Source: GAS188 sp963713805
Lineage (GTDB): Bacteria > Pseudomonadota > Alphaproteobacteria > Rhizobiales > Beijerinckiaceae
NCBI GenBank assembly: GCA_963713805.1
Contig: CAVQNF010000039.1
Coordinates: forward strand, 372,001 to 436,000
Direction: 5' to 3'
Length of the DNA: 64,000 bases
The notes under the pieces were generated by a model. That model saw only the letters and a program-made list of their open reading frames with translations. It was not told the DNA's origin and did no database searches. Position 1 is the stretch's first letter. Each line of letters opens with the position of its first letter. This document shows, piece by piece, positions 18,669-27,933 of this stretch. The translations under genes were made by a program, and so were the position numbers.

Positions 18669-19455
18669 GTGAAGGCGAGCGTGGCGTTGGCCGAAGCAAA
18701 TTCACGCCAGGATCGACGAGGCGAGCGACAGCCGGAACGGAGGAGGCAGCGCACGGCCTTCGCCGCGGCGGTTGCGGCCATGCTCGTCCTTGCCGCCCTC
18801 ATGCTCGTGACCGCGGTTTGGCCAAAGATCGATCTTGCGATCGCGCGCGGTTTCTACGAGGGCGAAGGCAAAGGCTTCGGCCTGCGCAGCGAGACGGCGC
18901 TCATCCTGTTGCGCGAGCTCGGTTATTACCTGCCGAGCGCGGTGCTGGCGCTCGCTTGCCTTGCCTTCGCGGCCCGAATGCGAAGGCCTCGCCCGGGCGC
19001 GACCCTCACCCGACCGGCGCGTTCTGTTTCTCGTGCTCAGCTTCGCGCTCGGGCCCGGTCTCCTGGTCAACGGCGTTCTCAAGGAGGTGTCGCACCGGCC
19101 GCGCCCGGCGCAGGTCGTCGAATTCGGCGGTGCCAGCACGTTCAGGCCCTGGTATGCGGTCGACGGCGCGTGCGAGCACAATTGCTCCTTCGCCTCGGGC
19201 GAAGTGGCGGGCGCGACCTGGCTCCTCGCCCCCGCATCGCTGGCGCCCCCGCCCTGGCGCGGGCTCGCGATCGCGGCCGCGGGCGTCATCGGCATCGTGG
19301 TCGCGGCGCTGCGCATGGCTTTCGGCGGCCATTTCGCCTCGGACGTTGCCGCCGCCGCGCTGGTGACGCTGGCTTCGATGCTCGTCATCGGCTGGGCTCT
19401 CCTGCGACGAGACGGCCGCTCGCCGAGCTTTGACGATTTGCCGCCTCGCTCGTAA
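18669..19455 (+). CDS. PAP2 family phosphatase (one frame break)
   Basis: This is a membrane phosphatase of the phosphatidic acid phosphatase type 2 superfamily. An N-terminal helix (FAAAVAAMLVLAALMLVTAVW) leads to a periplasmic loop IARGFYEGEGKGFGLR and a second helix. Around 19000 the frame moves by one base and continues as RVLFLVLSFALGPGLLVNG, KEVSHRPRPAQ (KxxxxxxRP), SFASGEVAG (PSGH equivalent, with the His replaced by Glu) and RMAFGGHFASDV (SRxxxxxHxxxD equivalent). The Glu in place of His in the second motif is notable, but the frame break and low coverage leave its reality open. The start is uncertain: GTG at 18669 or 18678. Confidence 0.75.
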
Positions 19456-19482
19456 TCTTCGAGGCGCCATCGGAGTGCTCTC

Positions 19483-19989
19483 TTGGTCCCACCGTCACGC
19501 CCACGCCGGCCGCGCCAAATCGGCCGCCCGCTCGCGGATCTCGTCGCCCCGGCGCTCGGCAAGACGCTCGCCGCACGCGGCTTCGCTGCGGCGGATGTGG
19601 TGCTCGCCTGGCCGGAGATCGTCGGCGAGAGGCTGGCGGGCGTGTGCGAGCCGATCGCGCTCGAATGGCCGCGCGGCCCGAAAGCGGAGGGCGACGAACG
19701 CACGCCCGCCACCTTGGTGATGCGCGTCGAAGGGGCCTTCGGGCTCGAGATCCAGCATCTCGCTCCCGTGATCCTCGAGCGGGTCAACAGTCATTTCGGC
19801 TGGCGCTGCGCCGGCAAGCTCGCGATACGCCAAGGCCGCGTGACCGGGAAGGCGATGCCGAAGCCGGCTCCCCCCCAGCCCGATCCTCGCGCCCTGGCGA
19901 AGGGGAAGGAGATGGCCGCCGGAATATCGGATGAAAAGCTCCGCGGCGCGCTCGCCGAGCTCGGCGCGCTCGTGCTCGCCAGGCAATGA
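19483..19989 (+). CDS. DUF721 domain protein (DciA-like)
   Basis: The 168-residue product starts on a TTG and contains the DUF721 region: LADLVAPALGKTLAARGF, VLAWPEIVGERLAG, TLVMRVEGAFGLEIQHLAPVILERVNSHFGWRCAGKL. DUF721/DciA proteins in other bacteria load or regulate the replicative helicase DnaB; in alphaproteobacteria the gene usually sits between mutY and dsbA-smc, exactly as here except that mutY is not present in the window. The C-terminal extension (PKPAPPQPDPRALAKGKEM) is low complexity. It is most likely cytoplasmic and DNA-associated. Confidence 0.8.
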   Translation: MVPPSRPRRPRQIGRPLADLVAPALGKTLAARGFAAADVVLAWPEIVGERLAGVCEPIALEWPRGPKAEGDERTPATLVMRVEGAFGLEIQHLAPVILERVNSHFGWRCAGKLAIRQGRVTGKAMPKPAPPQPDPRALAKGKEMAAGISDEKLRGALAELGALVLARQ

Positions 19990-20118
19990 CGGTTGGGCGT
20001 CTTCCAGGCGCACGCGATCGTCAACTCCATTTTGGCCTCAAAGCCGCATTAAGCGAAACAGGACGGCGAGAGTGATTCGACGCTTCGCCTCGCTCTCGTC
20101 GGCGCCGTCGACGCGTGC

Positions 20119-20226
20119 TAGAGCCGGATGCGTTCAGATCGGGTGAGCGACATGCTCTCGATCCCTTGGTTCGACGCATGATCCTATCCGCAAAAATAGT
20201 TCCCATTTTTGCGGATCATGCTCTAA
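20119..20226. repeat. REP-like palindromic element, copy 1
   Basis: This intergenic element ends in a hairpin from about 20176 to 20221. The inner arms ATCCGCAAAAAT and ATTTTTGCGGAT are perfectly complementary around AGTTCCC, and the outer arms GCATGATCC and CATGC continue the pairing after a 5-base duplication (TATCC). The upstream part reads TAGAGCCGGATGCGTTCAGA. Related copies lie at 30099-30193 and 63581-63677. The AGAGCATGATCC...GGATCATGCTCTA layout is a common Rhizobiales intergenic palindrome. Confidence 0.85.
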
Positions 20227-20272
20227 CGAGACGAAAGCTCAAAGCCTCGAGGCTGAAAGGAGTGCCCCGCCC

Positions 20273-20920
20273 ATGCTCACCCGTCGCCACATCACCTTGA
20301 TTCTCGGGACGACCGCGCTCGCGAGCCTCGGCGGCGTCGACGCCCTCCTCGCTCCGGCGAGGGCGGCCGATCCGACCGCCGCCGATCTCGCCATGCCGGG
20401 TCCCTTGGGCGATGTCTGGCTCGGCTCGCCCGATGCCAAATGCACCATCATCGAATATGCCTCGATGACGTGCAGCCATTGCGCCGCGTTCCACCGGGAC
20501 ACCTGGCCGAAGCTCAAGTCGACCTATGTCGACACCGGCAAGGTGCATTTCACCTTGCGTGAATTCCCGCTCGATCCGCTGGCGAGCGCCGGCTTCATGC
20601 TGGCGCGCTGCGCCGGCAACGACAAATACTACGCCATGGTCGATCTCCTGTTCGACAAGCAGAACGACTGGGCTTTCGTCAAGAAGCCGGTGGAGGCCCT
20701 GGCCGCGCTGACGAAACAGGCGGGTTTCACACAGAAAAGCTTCGAGGACTGTTTGAAGAATCAGGAGATTCGTGCTGGCGTCGAAGCTGTTCGTTCGCGC
20801 GCCGGAACGATTCTCGGCGTCGACGCCACGCCGACCTTCTTCATCAACGGCAAGAAATACGATGGAGAGATGACCTTTGAGGCCATGGACAAGATCATCG
20901 CTCCCATCGTCAACTCCTGA
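20273..20920 (+). CDS. DsbA-family thiol oxidoreductase (periplasmic thioredoxin-like)
   Basis: The 215-residue product has a signal peptide (MLTRRHITLILGTTALASL, cleavage near ARAAD) and a thioredoxin-like fold with the active site CSHC in YASMTCSHCAAFH. The cis-Pro loop is GVDATPTFFING. The insertion domain (LARCAGNDKYYAMVDLLFDKQ, FEDCLKNQEIRAGVE) and two extra cysteines match the Rhizobiales DsbA/BdbD-type family. It should catalyse disulfide exchange in the periplasm. The gene lies 55 bp before smc and follows the REP-like element, the usual DUF721-dsbA-smc order. AGGAG precedes the ATG by 8 bp. Confidence 0.93.
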   Translation: MLTRRHITLILGTTALASLGGVDALLAPARAADPTAADLAMPGPLGDVWLGSPDAKCTIIEYASMTCSHCAAFHRDTWPKLKSTYVDTGKVHFTLREFPLDPLASAGFMLARCAGNDKYYAMVDLLFDKQNDWAFVKKPVEALAALTKQAGFTQKSFEDCLKNQEIRAGVEAVRSRAGTILGVDATPTFFINGKKYDGEMTFEAMDKIIAPIVNS

Positions 20921-20974
20921 GGTGGAGGGGGCTTTCCCGGCTTGCGGCGGAGAGAAGGCGGGAGTGCTTGACCC

Positions 20975-23900
20975 ATGAAGCTCGCTCGCCTGCGCGTCGC
21001 GGGCTTCAAGACCTTCGTCGAGCCGACCGAAATCCTGTTCGAGGACGGGCTTTCGGGCGTCGTCGGACCGAACGGCTGCGGCAAATCCAATCTGGTCGAG
21101 GCGCTGCGCTGGGTGATGGGCGAGAACGCCCAGAAGAACCTGCGCGCCGCCGCCATGGACGACGTCATCTTCTCGGGCTCGAATCTCCGTCCGGCGCGCA
21201 CGACGGCGGAGGTGCAGCTCACGCTCGACAATGAGAGCCGCAGCGCGCCCTCTGCCTTCAACGAGCACGACACGCTCGAAATCTCCCGCAAGATCGAACG
21301 GGAGAAAGGCTCGATCTATCGCATCAATGCGCGCGAGGTGCGCGCGCGGGACGTGCAAATCCTGTTCGCGGACGCGGCCACGGGCGCGCGCTCGCATGCG
21401 CTCGTGAGGCAAGGGCAGATCGGCGAGATCATCGCCGCGAAGCCCCAGGCGCGCCGGCGCATCCTCGAAGACGCCGCCGGCATCGCCGGGCTGCATACGC
21501 GGCGCCATGAGGCCGAGCTCAGGTTGAATGCCTCCGAGGCCAACCTCAAGCGCGTCGAGGATGTGCTCGCCCAGCTCGATCAGCAGATCGATGCTCTCAA
21601 GCGGCAAGCGCGCCAAGCGGAAAAATATCGCACGCTCGCCGCGAGCATCCGCAAGGCGCAAGCCCTGCTCGCCTTGATCTCGATGGCGGAAGCGCAGAAG
21701 ACCGTGCTCGAGGCCGAGCACGCGCTCACGCTCGCGACCGGAGCGCTCGCCGAATCGGCGCAACTGCAGGCGCAGGCGGCAACAGCCCAGGCCAATGCGG
21801 CGGCCGCCCTCCCTCCGCTGCGCGAGGGTGAAGCCGAAGGCCGCTTCGGTGTTGCAACGCCTCTTCATCGCGCGCGAGGCGCTCGACGGCGAGGAACGCC
21901 GGGTGAAGGAACGCCGGGCGGAACTCGAACGCCGGCTCACCGAAGCTTGCGCGGACCTCGATCGCGCCGAGACATTGCTCGGCGACGCGGAGGCCAATCT
22001 CAAGCGCCTCCTGGGCGAAGCCGCCGCGCTCGACGAGGCGGAAGCCGGCAATGAGACGCTCGAGGCCCCGCTGCGCGAGCGCCTCGCCGCGGCCGAGGCC
22101 GAGCTTGCCGCAAGCGACGCCGCCTTGGCCGAGGCGCAAAAGGCGTTGGCCGAGGCCTCCGCGTCCCGTGCCGCCGCCGAGCGCGCCTCACAGGACGAGA
22201 CCAACCGAGCGACGCGGCTCGGAGCCGAGCTCGAACGGGTGCGCGGGGAGCTCGAAACGCTCGGCGGCGAGCAGTCGCGCCTCGGCGATCTTGACGCTGG
22301 CCGCGCCGAGGTGACCGTGGCCGAAGCCGTCCTCGGCGCCTGCGAGACGAATCTGAGCGCCGCGCGCGAGGCTCACGCGACGGCGCGCGAAGCCGAGGAG
22401 CGTGGCCGGGCGCCCCTCGCGGCGGCGGAACGTGAAGCGCACCGGCTCGAGACCGAGGCGCGAACCTTGCGCAAGCTCCTCGAGCCCGCGGACACGCGAT
22501 GGCCGCCGATCCTCGACCAGGTGATCGCCGAGAAGGGTTATGAGACCGCCCTCGGCGCCGCTCTGGGCGAGGATCTCGACGCCTCCACCGACGCGGCCGC
22601 CCCGACGCATTGGGCGCTGATCGAAGCGGAAGGCGACGCGGCGCTGCCCGAAGGGATCTCGCCGCTCGCCGGTTTCGTGCAAGCTCCCGACGTCCTGGAA
22701 CGGCGCCTCCGTCAGATCGGCGTGGTCGAGAAGAGCGAAGGCGATGCGCGGCGCCGGGCGCTGAGGCCCGGGCAAGTCCTGGTGTCGCGCGAGGGCGATC
22801 TGTGGCGCTGGGACGGTTTCACGACGGCCGCGGACGCGCCCTCCGCGGCGGCGCGGCGTCTCGCGGAGCGCAACCGCCTCGGCGAGATCGAGGCGGAGGG
22901 TGTCGTGGCTCGCGAGAGCCTCGCGGAGCTTCGCGCCGAGGCCGAGCGCCTGGTTGCGGCCTTGAAGCAGGCCGCCCAGGATGAAACCCGCGCCATCGAG
23001 GCCGTGAACGGCGCGCGCCGGGACGTCGACGGCGCGCGCGAGAGGCTGAGCGAGGCCGAGCGCCGCTCCGCCGGGCTCGCGGCCGCCATGGCGACGGCGA
23101 GCGAAGCCAGGCGCCGTCTCGAAGGCGACGTGGCGGACGCACGCCGAAGGGCGCAGGAAGCGGAAGCCGCCCTGGGAGCGATGCCCGCCTCCGCCGGCTT
23201 CGAGGACGCCCTCGCGGCCACGCGCCGATCGGCTCAAGCGAACCGCGACATCGTGGCGCAGGCCAAGGCGGAGCTCGATTCGGCAAGGCGCGAGAGTGCG
23301 CTGCGCTCCGACCGCTTGCGGGCGATCCGGAGCGAAAGCGCGGCCTGGGAGGAACGCAAGGCGCGCGCCGCGGCCCAGATCACCGATCTCGCGGAGCGCC
23401 GGCGCGAAACCGAGGCCGGCATCGCGGCGCTCGACGAAGCCCCCGCCGCATTCCTGGAGAAGCGCAGGGCCTTGCTGCACGATCTCGAGGAAGCCGAGGC
23501 CGCGCGACGCGCCGCCGCCGACCGCCTCGCCCTCGCCGAGACGGCGCAAGGCGAAGCCGACCGCGCCGCCAGGCTCGCGACCGATGCCCTCGCGACGGCG
23601 AGGGAGGGCAAGGCGCGTGCCGAGGAGCGGCTCTCCGGCGCGACGGAGCGGCGCCAGACGCTCATCGCGAATGTGCGCGAGGAGCTCGAAACCGATCTCG
23701 CCGCGCTGCCCCAGCTCGCCGGCGTCACGCTCGACGAGCCCTTGCCTGAAGGACGCGGCGTCGAAGAACGCCTCACCGGCTTGAAGCAGGAGCGCGAGCG
23801 GCTGGGAGGCGTCAACCTCCTCGCCGACGAGGAGCTGACCGCCATCGACGCGGAACGCACGAAGCTCGGCGGCGAACGCGACGACCTCACCGAGGCCATC

Positions 23901-24425
23901 AAGCGGCTGCGCCAGGCGATTTCCAGCCTCAATCGTGAAGGGGCCGAGCGCCTGATCGGCGCCTTCGCCACGGTGAATGCGCATTTCCAAAGCCTTTTCA
24001 AGACGTTGTTCGGAGGTGGCTCCGCCGAGCTGCAGCTCGTCGAATCCGACGACCCGCTCGAGGCCGGGCTCGAGATCGTCGCCAATCCGCCGGGCAAGCG
24101 GCCACAGACGCTATCGCTGCTCTCGGGCGGCGAGCAGGCGCTCGCCGCGACCGCCTTGATTTTCGCCGTGTTCCTGACGAACCCCTCGCCCATCTGCGTG
24201 CTCGACGAGGTGGATGCTCCGCTCGACGACGCCAATGTCGAGCGCTTCTGCGACCTCGTTCGCGATATCGCCGGCAAGACCGGCACGCGCTTCCTCGTGA
24301 TCACCCACAATCCGATCACCATGGCGCGCATGGACCGGCTCTACGGCGTCACCATGCCGGAACGCGGCGTGTCGCAGATCGTCTCCGTCGATCTGGAGAC
24401 GGCGGAGCGCTTCGCCGCGGAGTGA
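20975..24425 (+). CDS. smc: Chromosome segregation protein SMC (one frame break)
   Basis: SMC is the structural-maintenance ATPase of the chromosome condensin complex. The N-terminal head shows MKLARLRVAGFKTFVEPTEI with Walker A GPNGCGKSN, then NLRPARTTAEVQLTLDN. A long Ala/Glu/Arg-rich coiled coil surrounds a hinge near LEPADTRWPPILDQVIAEKG. The C-terminal head has the signature LLSGGEQALAATAL, Walker B CVLDEVDAPLDDANVERF and VITHNPITMARMDRLYGV. The frame moves by one base near 21839 (GAAGCCGAAG before GCCGCTTCG); skipping one base restores the coil. Reconstructed length is about 1,150 residues, normal for the family. Confidence 0.94.
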
Positions 24426-24497
24426 GGGGCGGGCGAAATCGTGCCGAGGGCGCATTTGCCATTGACAGCACCTGTCCTTCGTCCCGAACAATAGCGC

Positions 24498-24818
24498 ATG
24501 AGCGAGGAGGAGGATCTCGACCGTCGGCGCAGCGCGCTCGAAGCCCGGTTGCGCGCCTTGCGGCCGGCCGAACCTCCCCGCTCGCCGGGTCCGCAAGGTA
24601 ATTCCAGCGGCCGGGCTTTCGGCCAGGCGATGCGGATATCGACCGAACTCGTCGCGGGGCTTGCGGTTGGCGCCGCTCTTGGATATGGGGCTGACCGGCT
24701 CCTCGGCACGTCGCCTTGGTGCTTCATTCTTTTCTTCCTGCTCGGTTTCGCGGCGAGCGTGTTCAATGCTCTTCGCGCCGCCGGGCTGGCAAAGCCGCAA
24801 TCCCGCCGCGAAAACTAG
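24498..24818 (+). CDS. atpI: AtpZ/AtpI-like protein of the ATP synthase operon
   Basis: The 106-residue product has an acidic/basic N-terminal region (MSEEEDLDRRRSALEARLRAL) and two transmembrane helices, FGQAMRISTELVAGLAVGAALGYGADRLL and WCFILFFLLGFAASVFNALRA. AtpI/AtpZ proteins precede F0 genes in many bacteria and are implicated in c-ring assembly or Mg2+ supply; the role here is inferred from homology and from its place before atpB. The 189 bp up to atpB contains no clear gene, but has GAGG and AAAAGTCTAG close to the atpB start. Confidence 0.88.
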   Translation: MSEEEDLDRRRSALEARLRALRPAEPPRSPGPQGNSSGRAFGQAMRISTELVAGLAVGAALGYGADRLLGTSPWCFILFFLLGFAASVFNALRAAGLAKPQSRREN

Positions 24819-25007
24819 GCGCGCTCCGGTTCGAGAGCGGGCGTGCCAGAGGATGGCGCCTTGCGGCGAGCCGCGAGGGGTCCGGCCCCGACAATGCCCA
24901 TTGTCGGAAAAGGCCTGACGGCGACTTTGATTCCGGGGATGGATTTCTTGAGGGATGGGGACCATGCGCCGAAATCGATCAACGAGTGAGCGAACGGAAA
25001 AGTCTAG

Positions 25008-25751
25008 ATGAATCCGATCGAGCAGTTCGAGATCTCCACGCTCAAGGAATTGGGCAACGTCGGCGCCTATCATTTGGTCTTCACGAACTCGGCTGCCTAC
25101 ATGTTTCTTTGCCTTGCGATCATCGCGGGCGTGACGCTCTACGCGATGCGCGGCAATTCGCTCGTGCCCGGTCGTCTGCAATCGGCGGTCGAGACCGTCT
25201 ACGAGTTCATCGCCGACACGGTGCGCCAGTCGGCGGGCGAGGAAGGGATGAAATTCTTCCCTTTCGTGTTCTCGCTCTTCGCCTTCATCCTCGTGTGCAA
25301 TTTCATCGGCCTCATCCCTTATTCCTTCACGGTGACGAGCCAGATCATCGTGACCGCCTCGCTCGCGCTTCTCGTGTTCGCGATCGTCATCGTCTACGGC
25401 TTCTGGAAGCACGGCCTCGGCTTCCTGCATCTCTTCGCACCTTCGGGTGCGCCGGGTTGGCTGATGCCGCTCATCGTGGTGATCGAGCTGATGTCGTTCC
25501 TCCTGCGCCCCTTGAGCCTGTCGGTGCGTCTCTTCGCGAACATGCTCGCGGGCCATATCGCGCTCGCCGTTTTCGCCGGCTTCGTCGCGACGCTCGTCGG
25601 AGCGGGTGTTTGGCTCGTGCTTGCGCCGCTGCCGCTGGCGATGACGATCGCGCTCCTCGCGCTCGAGGCGTTGGTGGCATTCCTGCAGGCTTACGTCTTC
25701 GCGATCTTGACCTGCATCTATCTCAACGACGCCCTTCACCCGCACCATTGA
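25008..25751 (+). CDS. atpB: F0F1 ATP synthase subunit a
   Basis: Subunit a forms the proton half-channels next to the c-ring. The product (247 residues) starts MNPIEQFEISTLKELG and has five to six transmembrane helices. The invariant Arg that faces the c-ring lies in PLSLSVRLFANMLAGH. The NFIGLIPYSFT motif and a C-terminal helix with AFLQAYVFAILTCIYLNDALH are also diagnostic. The gap to atpE is 53 bp and holds a small hairpin and a strong ribosome binding site. Length is normal for alphaproteobacteria. Confidence 0.97.
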   Translation: MNPIEQFEISTLKELGNVGAYHLVFTNSAAYMFLCLAIIAGVTLYAMRGNSLVPGRLQSAVETVYEFIADTVRQSAGEEGMKFFPFVFSLFAFILVCNFIGLIPYSFTVTSQIIVTASLALLVFAIVIVYGFWKHGLGFLHLFAPSGAPGWLMPLIVVIELMSFLLRPLSLSVRLFANMLAGHIALAVFAGFVATLVGAGVWLVLAPLPLAMTIALLALEALVAFLQAYVFAILTCIYLNDALHPHH

Positions 25752-25752
25752 C

Positions 25753-25773
25753 AAAGCCGTGCCGTGCGGCTTT
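25753..25773 (+). promoter_or_regulatory. Small hairpin between atpB and atpE
   Basis: Arms AAAGCCG and CGGCTTT pair over a seven-base loop immediately after the atpB stop, followed by AT-rich sequence and the strong ribosome binding site ATAAGGAG upstream of the atpE start. Stem-plus-strong-SD leaders before atpE are known to support the high synthesis rate of the c subunit, which is needed in many copies. There is no T-tract, so it is unlikely to stop transcription. Confidence 0.6.
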
Positions 25774-25804
25774 CTCGCAAGCCAAATAAAATAAGGAGCA
25801 ACTC

Positions 25805-26035
25805 ATGGATCCGACCGCTGCGCGATATCTTGCCGCTGGCCTTGCCTGTATCGGCATGGGGGCCACCGCCATAGGTGTTGGAAGCATCTTCGGGCAATTC
25901 CTGTCGGGCGCATTGCGCAATCCCTCGGCGGCGGACGGCCAGCGCACGCTGCTCTTCATCGGCTTTGCGCTCGCGGAAGTGTTCGGCATCGTGTCGATGC
26001 TGGCCATGTTCCTGCTTCTCTTCTTCTTCAAATAG
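25805..26035 (+). CDS. atpE: F0F1 ATP synthase subunit c
   Basis: This 76-residue hairpin protein forms the proton-driven rotor ring. It has two helices (YLAAGLACIGMGATAIGVGS and LLFIGFALAEVFGIVSMLAM) joined by the polar loop ALRNPSAADGQ with the conserved RNP. The proton-binding carboxylate is Glu58 in FALAEVFGI, with Glu rather than Asp as in mitochondria-like alphaproteobacterial enzymes. The ATG is preceded by AAGGAGCAACTC. No Na+-binding motif pattern is apparent, so it is a proton-type ring. Confidence 0.97.
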   Translation: MDPTAARYLAAGLACIGMGATAIGVGSIFGQFLSGALRNPSAADGQRTLLFIGFALAEVFGIVSMLAMFLLLFFFK

Positions 26036-26104
26036 CCGGACCTTTGCCGATCTCGCCTGAACCTTCGGGTCGAGGCGCCGCTTCAACCAGCATCTGGAAG
26101 TTCC

Positions 26105-26638
26105 ATGGCCGCCGAAACCGCGACGGAAACGCAAACGGAGCAGAAGGCGGGCTTCCCGCCTTTCGAGCCCGAGCATTTTCCCTCGCAGCTCCTGTGGCTC
26201 GCGATCACCTTCGGCGCGATCTACCTCTTCGTCTCGAAGGTGGTCGTCAGGCGCGTCGGCGGCACGATCGCCGGCCGCGCCGAGCGCATCGCTCGCGATC
26301 TCGACGAGGCGTCGGCAGCCAAGGCCCGAGCCGACGAAGCGACCGCGGCGCATGCGAAAGCGCTCGCCGAGGCGCGTGACAAGGCGCAGGGCATCGCACG
26401 CGGGACGCGCGACGCCATGAACGCCGAGAGCGAGGCGAAGCGCAAGACGGTCGAGGCCGAACTCGCGGCGAAGCTCGCCAACGCCGACAAGGAGATCGCG
26501 GCGCGCAAGGCCGACGCCATGGCGAATGTGAACGCCATCGCGCAAGAGACCGCGTCCGCGATCGTGGCGAAGCTCACGGGCCAGGCGGCGAGCGGTGCCG
26601 AGCTCGCCTCGGGTCTCGCCGCGTCCGCCAAGAACTGA
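26105..26638 (+). CDS. atpG: F0F1 ATP synthase subunit b'
   Basis: This 177-residue protein has a proline-rich N-terminus (GFPPFEPEHFPSQLLWLAIT), one membrane helix ending VSKVVVRR and a long amphipathic coil. With subunit b it makes the peripheral stator stalk. The order c-b'-b, with b' ahead of b, is the alphaproteobacterial pattern. The N-terminal FPPFE(x)EHFPSQLLWLAI motif distinguishes b' from b. It ends 10 bp before atpF, implying co-transcription. Confidence 0.95.
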   Translation: MAAETATETQTEQKAGFPPFEPEHFPSQLLWLAITFGAIYLFVSKVVVRRVGGTIAGRAERIARDLDEASAAKARADEATAAHAKALAEARDKAQGIARGTRDAMNAESEAKRKTVEAELAAKLANADKEIAARKADAMANVNAIAQETASAIVAKLTGQAASGAELASGLAASAKN

Positions 26639-26648
26639 GAGGTAGGCC

Positions 26649-27143
26649 ATGCCGCACTTGCTCGCGGATCCCGAATTCTGGGTCGCCGTCGCCTTCGTGA
26701 TCTTTCTCGGGTTTGCGGCATGGCTTGGCGCCTTCAAGGCGCTCGTCGACGGGCTCGACCAGCGCGGAGCGCGGATCGCGGCCGAGCTCGCCGAAGCGAA
26801 GCGGCTGCGCGAGGAGGCGCAGGCGCTGCTTGCTTCCTACGAGAAGCGCCGCCACGAAGCCGAGGCCGAAGCCGCCGCGATCATTGCCCAAGCCAAGGTC
26901 GAGGCGGACCGGCTCGCCCGGGAAGCGCAGGCGAAGCTATCCGATTTCGTGACACGCCGGCAAAAGGCCGCCGAGCAGAAGATCGCCCAGGCCGAGGCCG
27001 ACGCCACGAACGAGGTGCGCGGCGCGGCGGCCGAGGCCGCGATCCGGGCCAGCGAAGCCATTCTGCGCGGCCGTTCCAAGGGCGCCGGAGGGCTCGGCCT
27101 GCTGACGAAGAGCCTCGACGAGGTGAAGTCCAAGCTCAATTGA
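26649..27143 (+). CDS. atpF: F0F1 ATP synthase subunit b
   Basis: The 164-residue product begins MPHLLADPEFWVAVAFVIF and continues as a helix-rich charged stalk (AEAKRLREEAQALLASYEKR, EAEAEAAAIIAQAKVEADRL). It pairs with b' in the stator. GGTAGGCC lies just before the start. The F1 genes are not nearby in this window, which fits alphaproteobacteria, where F0 and F1 operons are separate. It is the last gene of this operon; the next gene starts 107 bp later on the same strand. Confidence 0.96.
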   Translation: MPHLLADPEFWVAVAFVIFLGFAAWLGAFKALVDGLDQRGARIAAELAEAKRLREEAQALLASYEKRRHEAEAEAAAIIAQAKVEADRLAREAQAKLSDFVTRRQKAAEQKIAQAEADATNEVRGAAAEAAIRASEAILRGRSKGAGGLGLLTKSLDEVKSKLN

Positions 27144-27250
27144 GATTCGGCATGAGCCACGTCAGGGCGGGGCTTGGCCCGGCCAAATCCTGTCTCGCCG
27201 TTCAAAGAGAAAGGCATGGATGACCGCGCGAATTCGGTCATGACGATGGA

Positions 27251-27922
27251 ATGCCCCTCCTGATTTTCGATTGCGACGGCGTTCTGGTCGATTCCGAATA
27301 CCTCTTCGCGCGCGTCGCCTCGCAGTGCTTGAGCGAGATCGGCATCGCGCTCGGCAGCGAAGAGGCCGCGCAGCGTTTCGCCGGCGTCAGCATCAAGGAC
27401 ATGCTCGCCGCGCTCGCGCGCGAACATGGGGTCTCGCTGCCCGACGGATTCGAGGATCTCGTCATCCGTCGCGAGGACGAGGCCTATGCGCGCCTTCTCG
27501 AGCCGATTCGCGGCGTCCGGGAAGCGGTCTTGTCCATCCCCTGGCCGCGCTGCCTCGCGTCCTCCTCGTTGCCGGAGCGGATTTCCGCGTCCCTCGCAGT
27601 GACGAGGCTCGACGATCTCTTCGCCGAAACGGCGTGCTTCTCGACTGCGCTCGTCGCCAGGGGCAAGCCCGCGCCCGACATATTTCTCCATGCGGCGCGC
27701 CAGATGGGCGAGACGCCGGAAAGCTGCATCGTGGTCGAGGATTCGGTGCCGGGCATCCAGGGCGCGGTGGCCGCCGGCATGCGCGCCGTCGGTTTCATCG
27801 GCGGACGCCACTGCGGGGACGGGCATGGCGAACGTCTCCGGGCGAGCGGAGCGCATAAGGTGATCGCGGAGATGACGCAGCTTCGCGAGGCCGTCCGGGA
27901 GCTGACGTCCGGCGTCGCGTGA
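27251..27922 (+). CDS. HAD superfamily phosphatase (beta-phosphoglucomutase-like subfamily)
   Basis: The 223-residue product carries all HAD motifs: FDCDGVLVDSE (nucleophile and acid Asp), LASSSL (motif II Ser), GKPAPDIFLHAA (motif III Lys) and VVEDSVPGIQGAVAAGM (motif IV). The alpha-helical cap between residues 20 and 80 is the type seen in YieH/YjjG/PGMB-like phosphatases, so it probably hydrolyses a sugar phosphate or phosphogluconate. The substrate is not determined. The next gene, on the opposite strand, ends 11 bp away. Confidence 0.92.
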   Translation: MPLLIFDCDGVLVDSEYLFARVASQCLSEIGIALGSEEAAQRFAGVSIKDMLAALAREHGVSLPDGFEDLVIRREDEAYARLLEPIRGVREAVLSIPWPRCLASSSLPERISASLAVTRLDDLFAETACFSTALVARGKPAPDIFLHAARQMGETPESCIVVEDSVPGIQGAVAAGMRAVGFIGGRHCGDGHGERLRASGAHKVIAEMTQLREAVRELTSGVA

Positions 27923-27933
27923 CGAGGCTCGCC

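Noticed and set aside
16852..18705. 617-residue minus-strand frame opposite the TPP enzyme
   Set aside because: There are no recognisable domains, and the plus strand contains a complete TPP enzyme.
22188..23990. Minus-strand frame opposite smc
   Set aside because: The sequence merely reflects the coiled-coil codon pattern of SMC read backwards.
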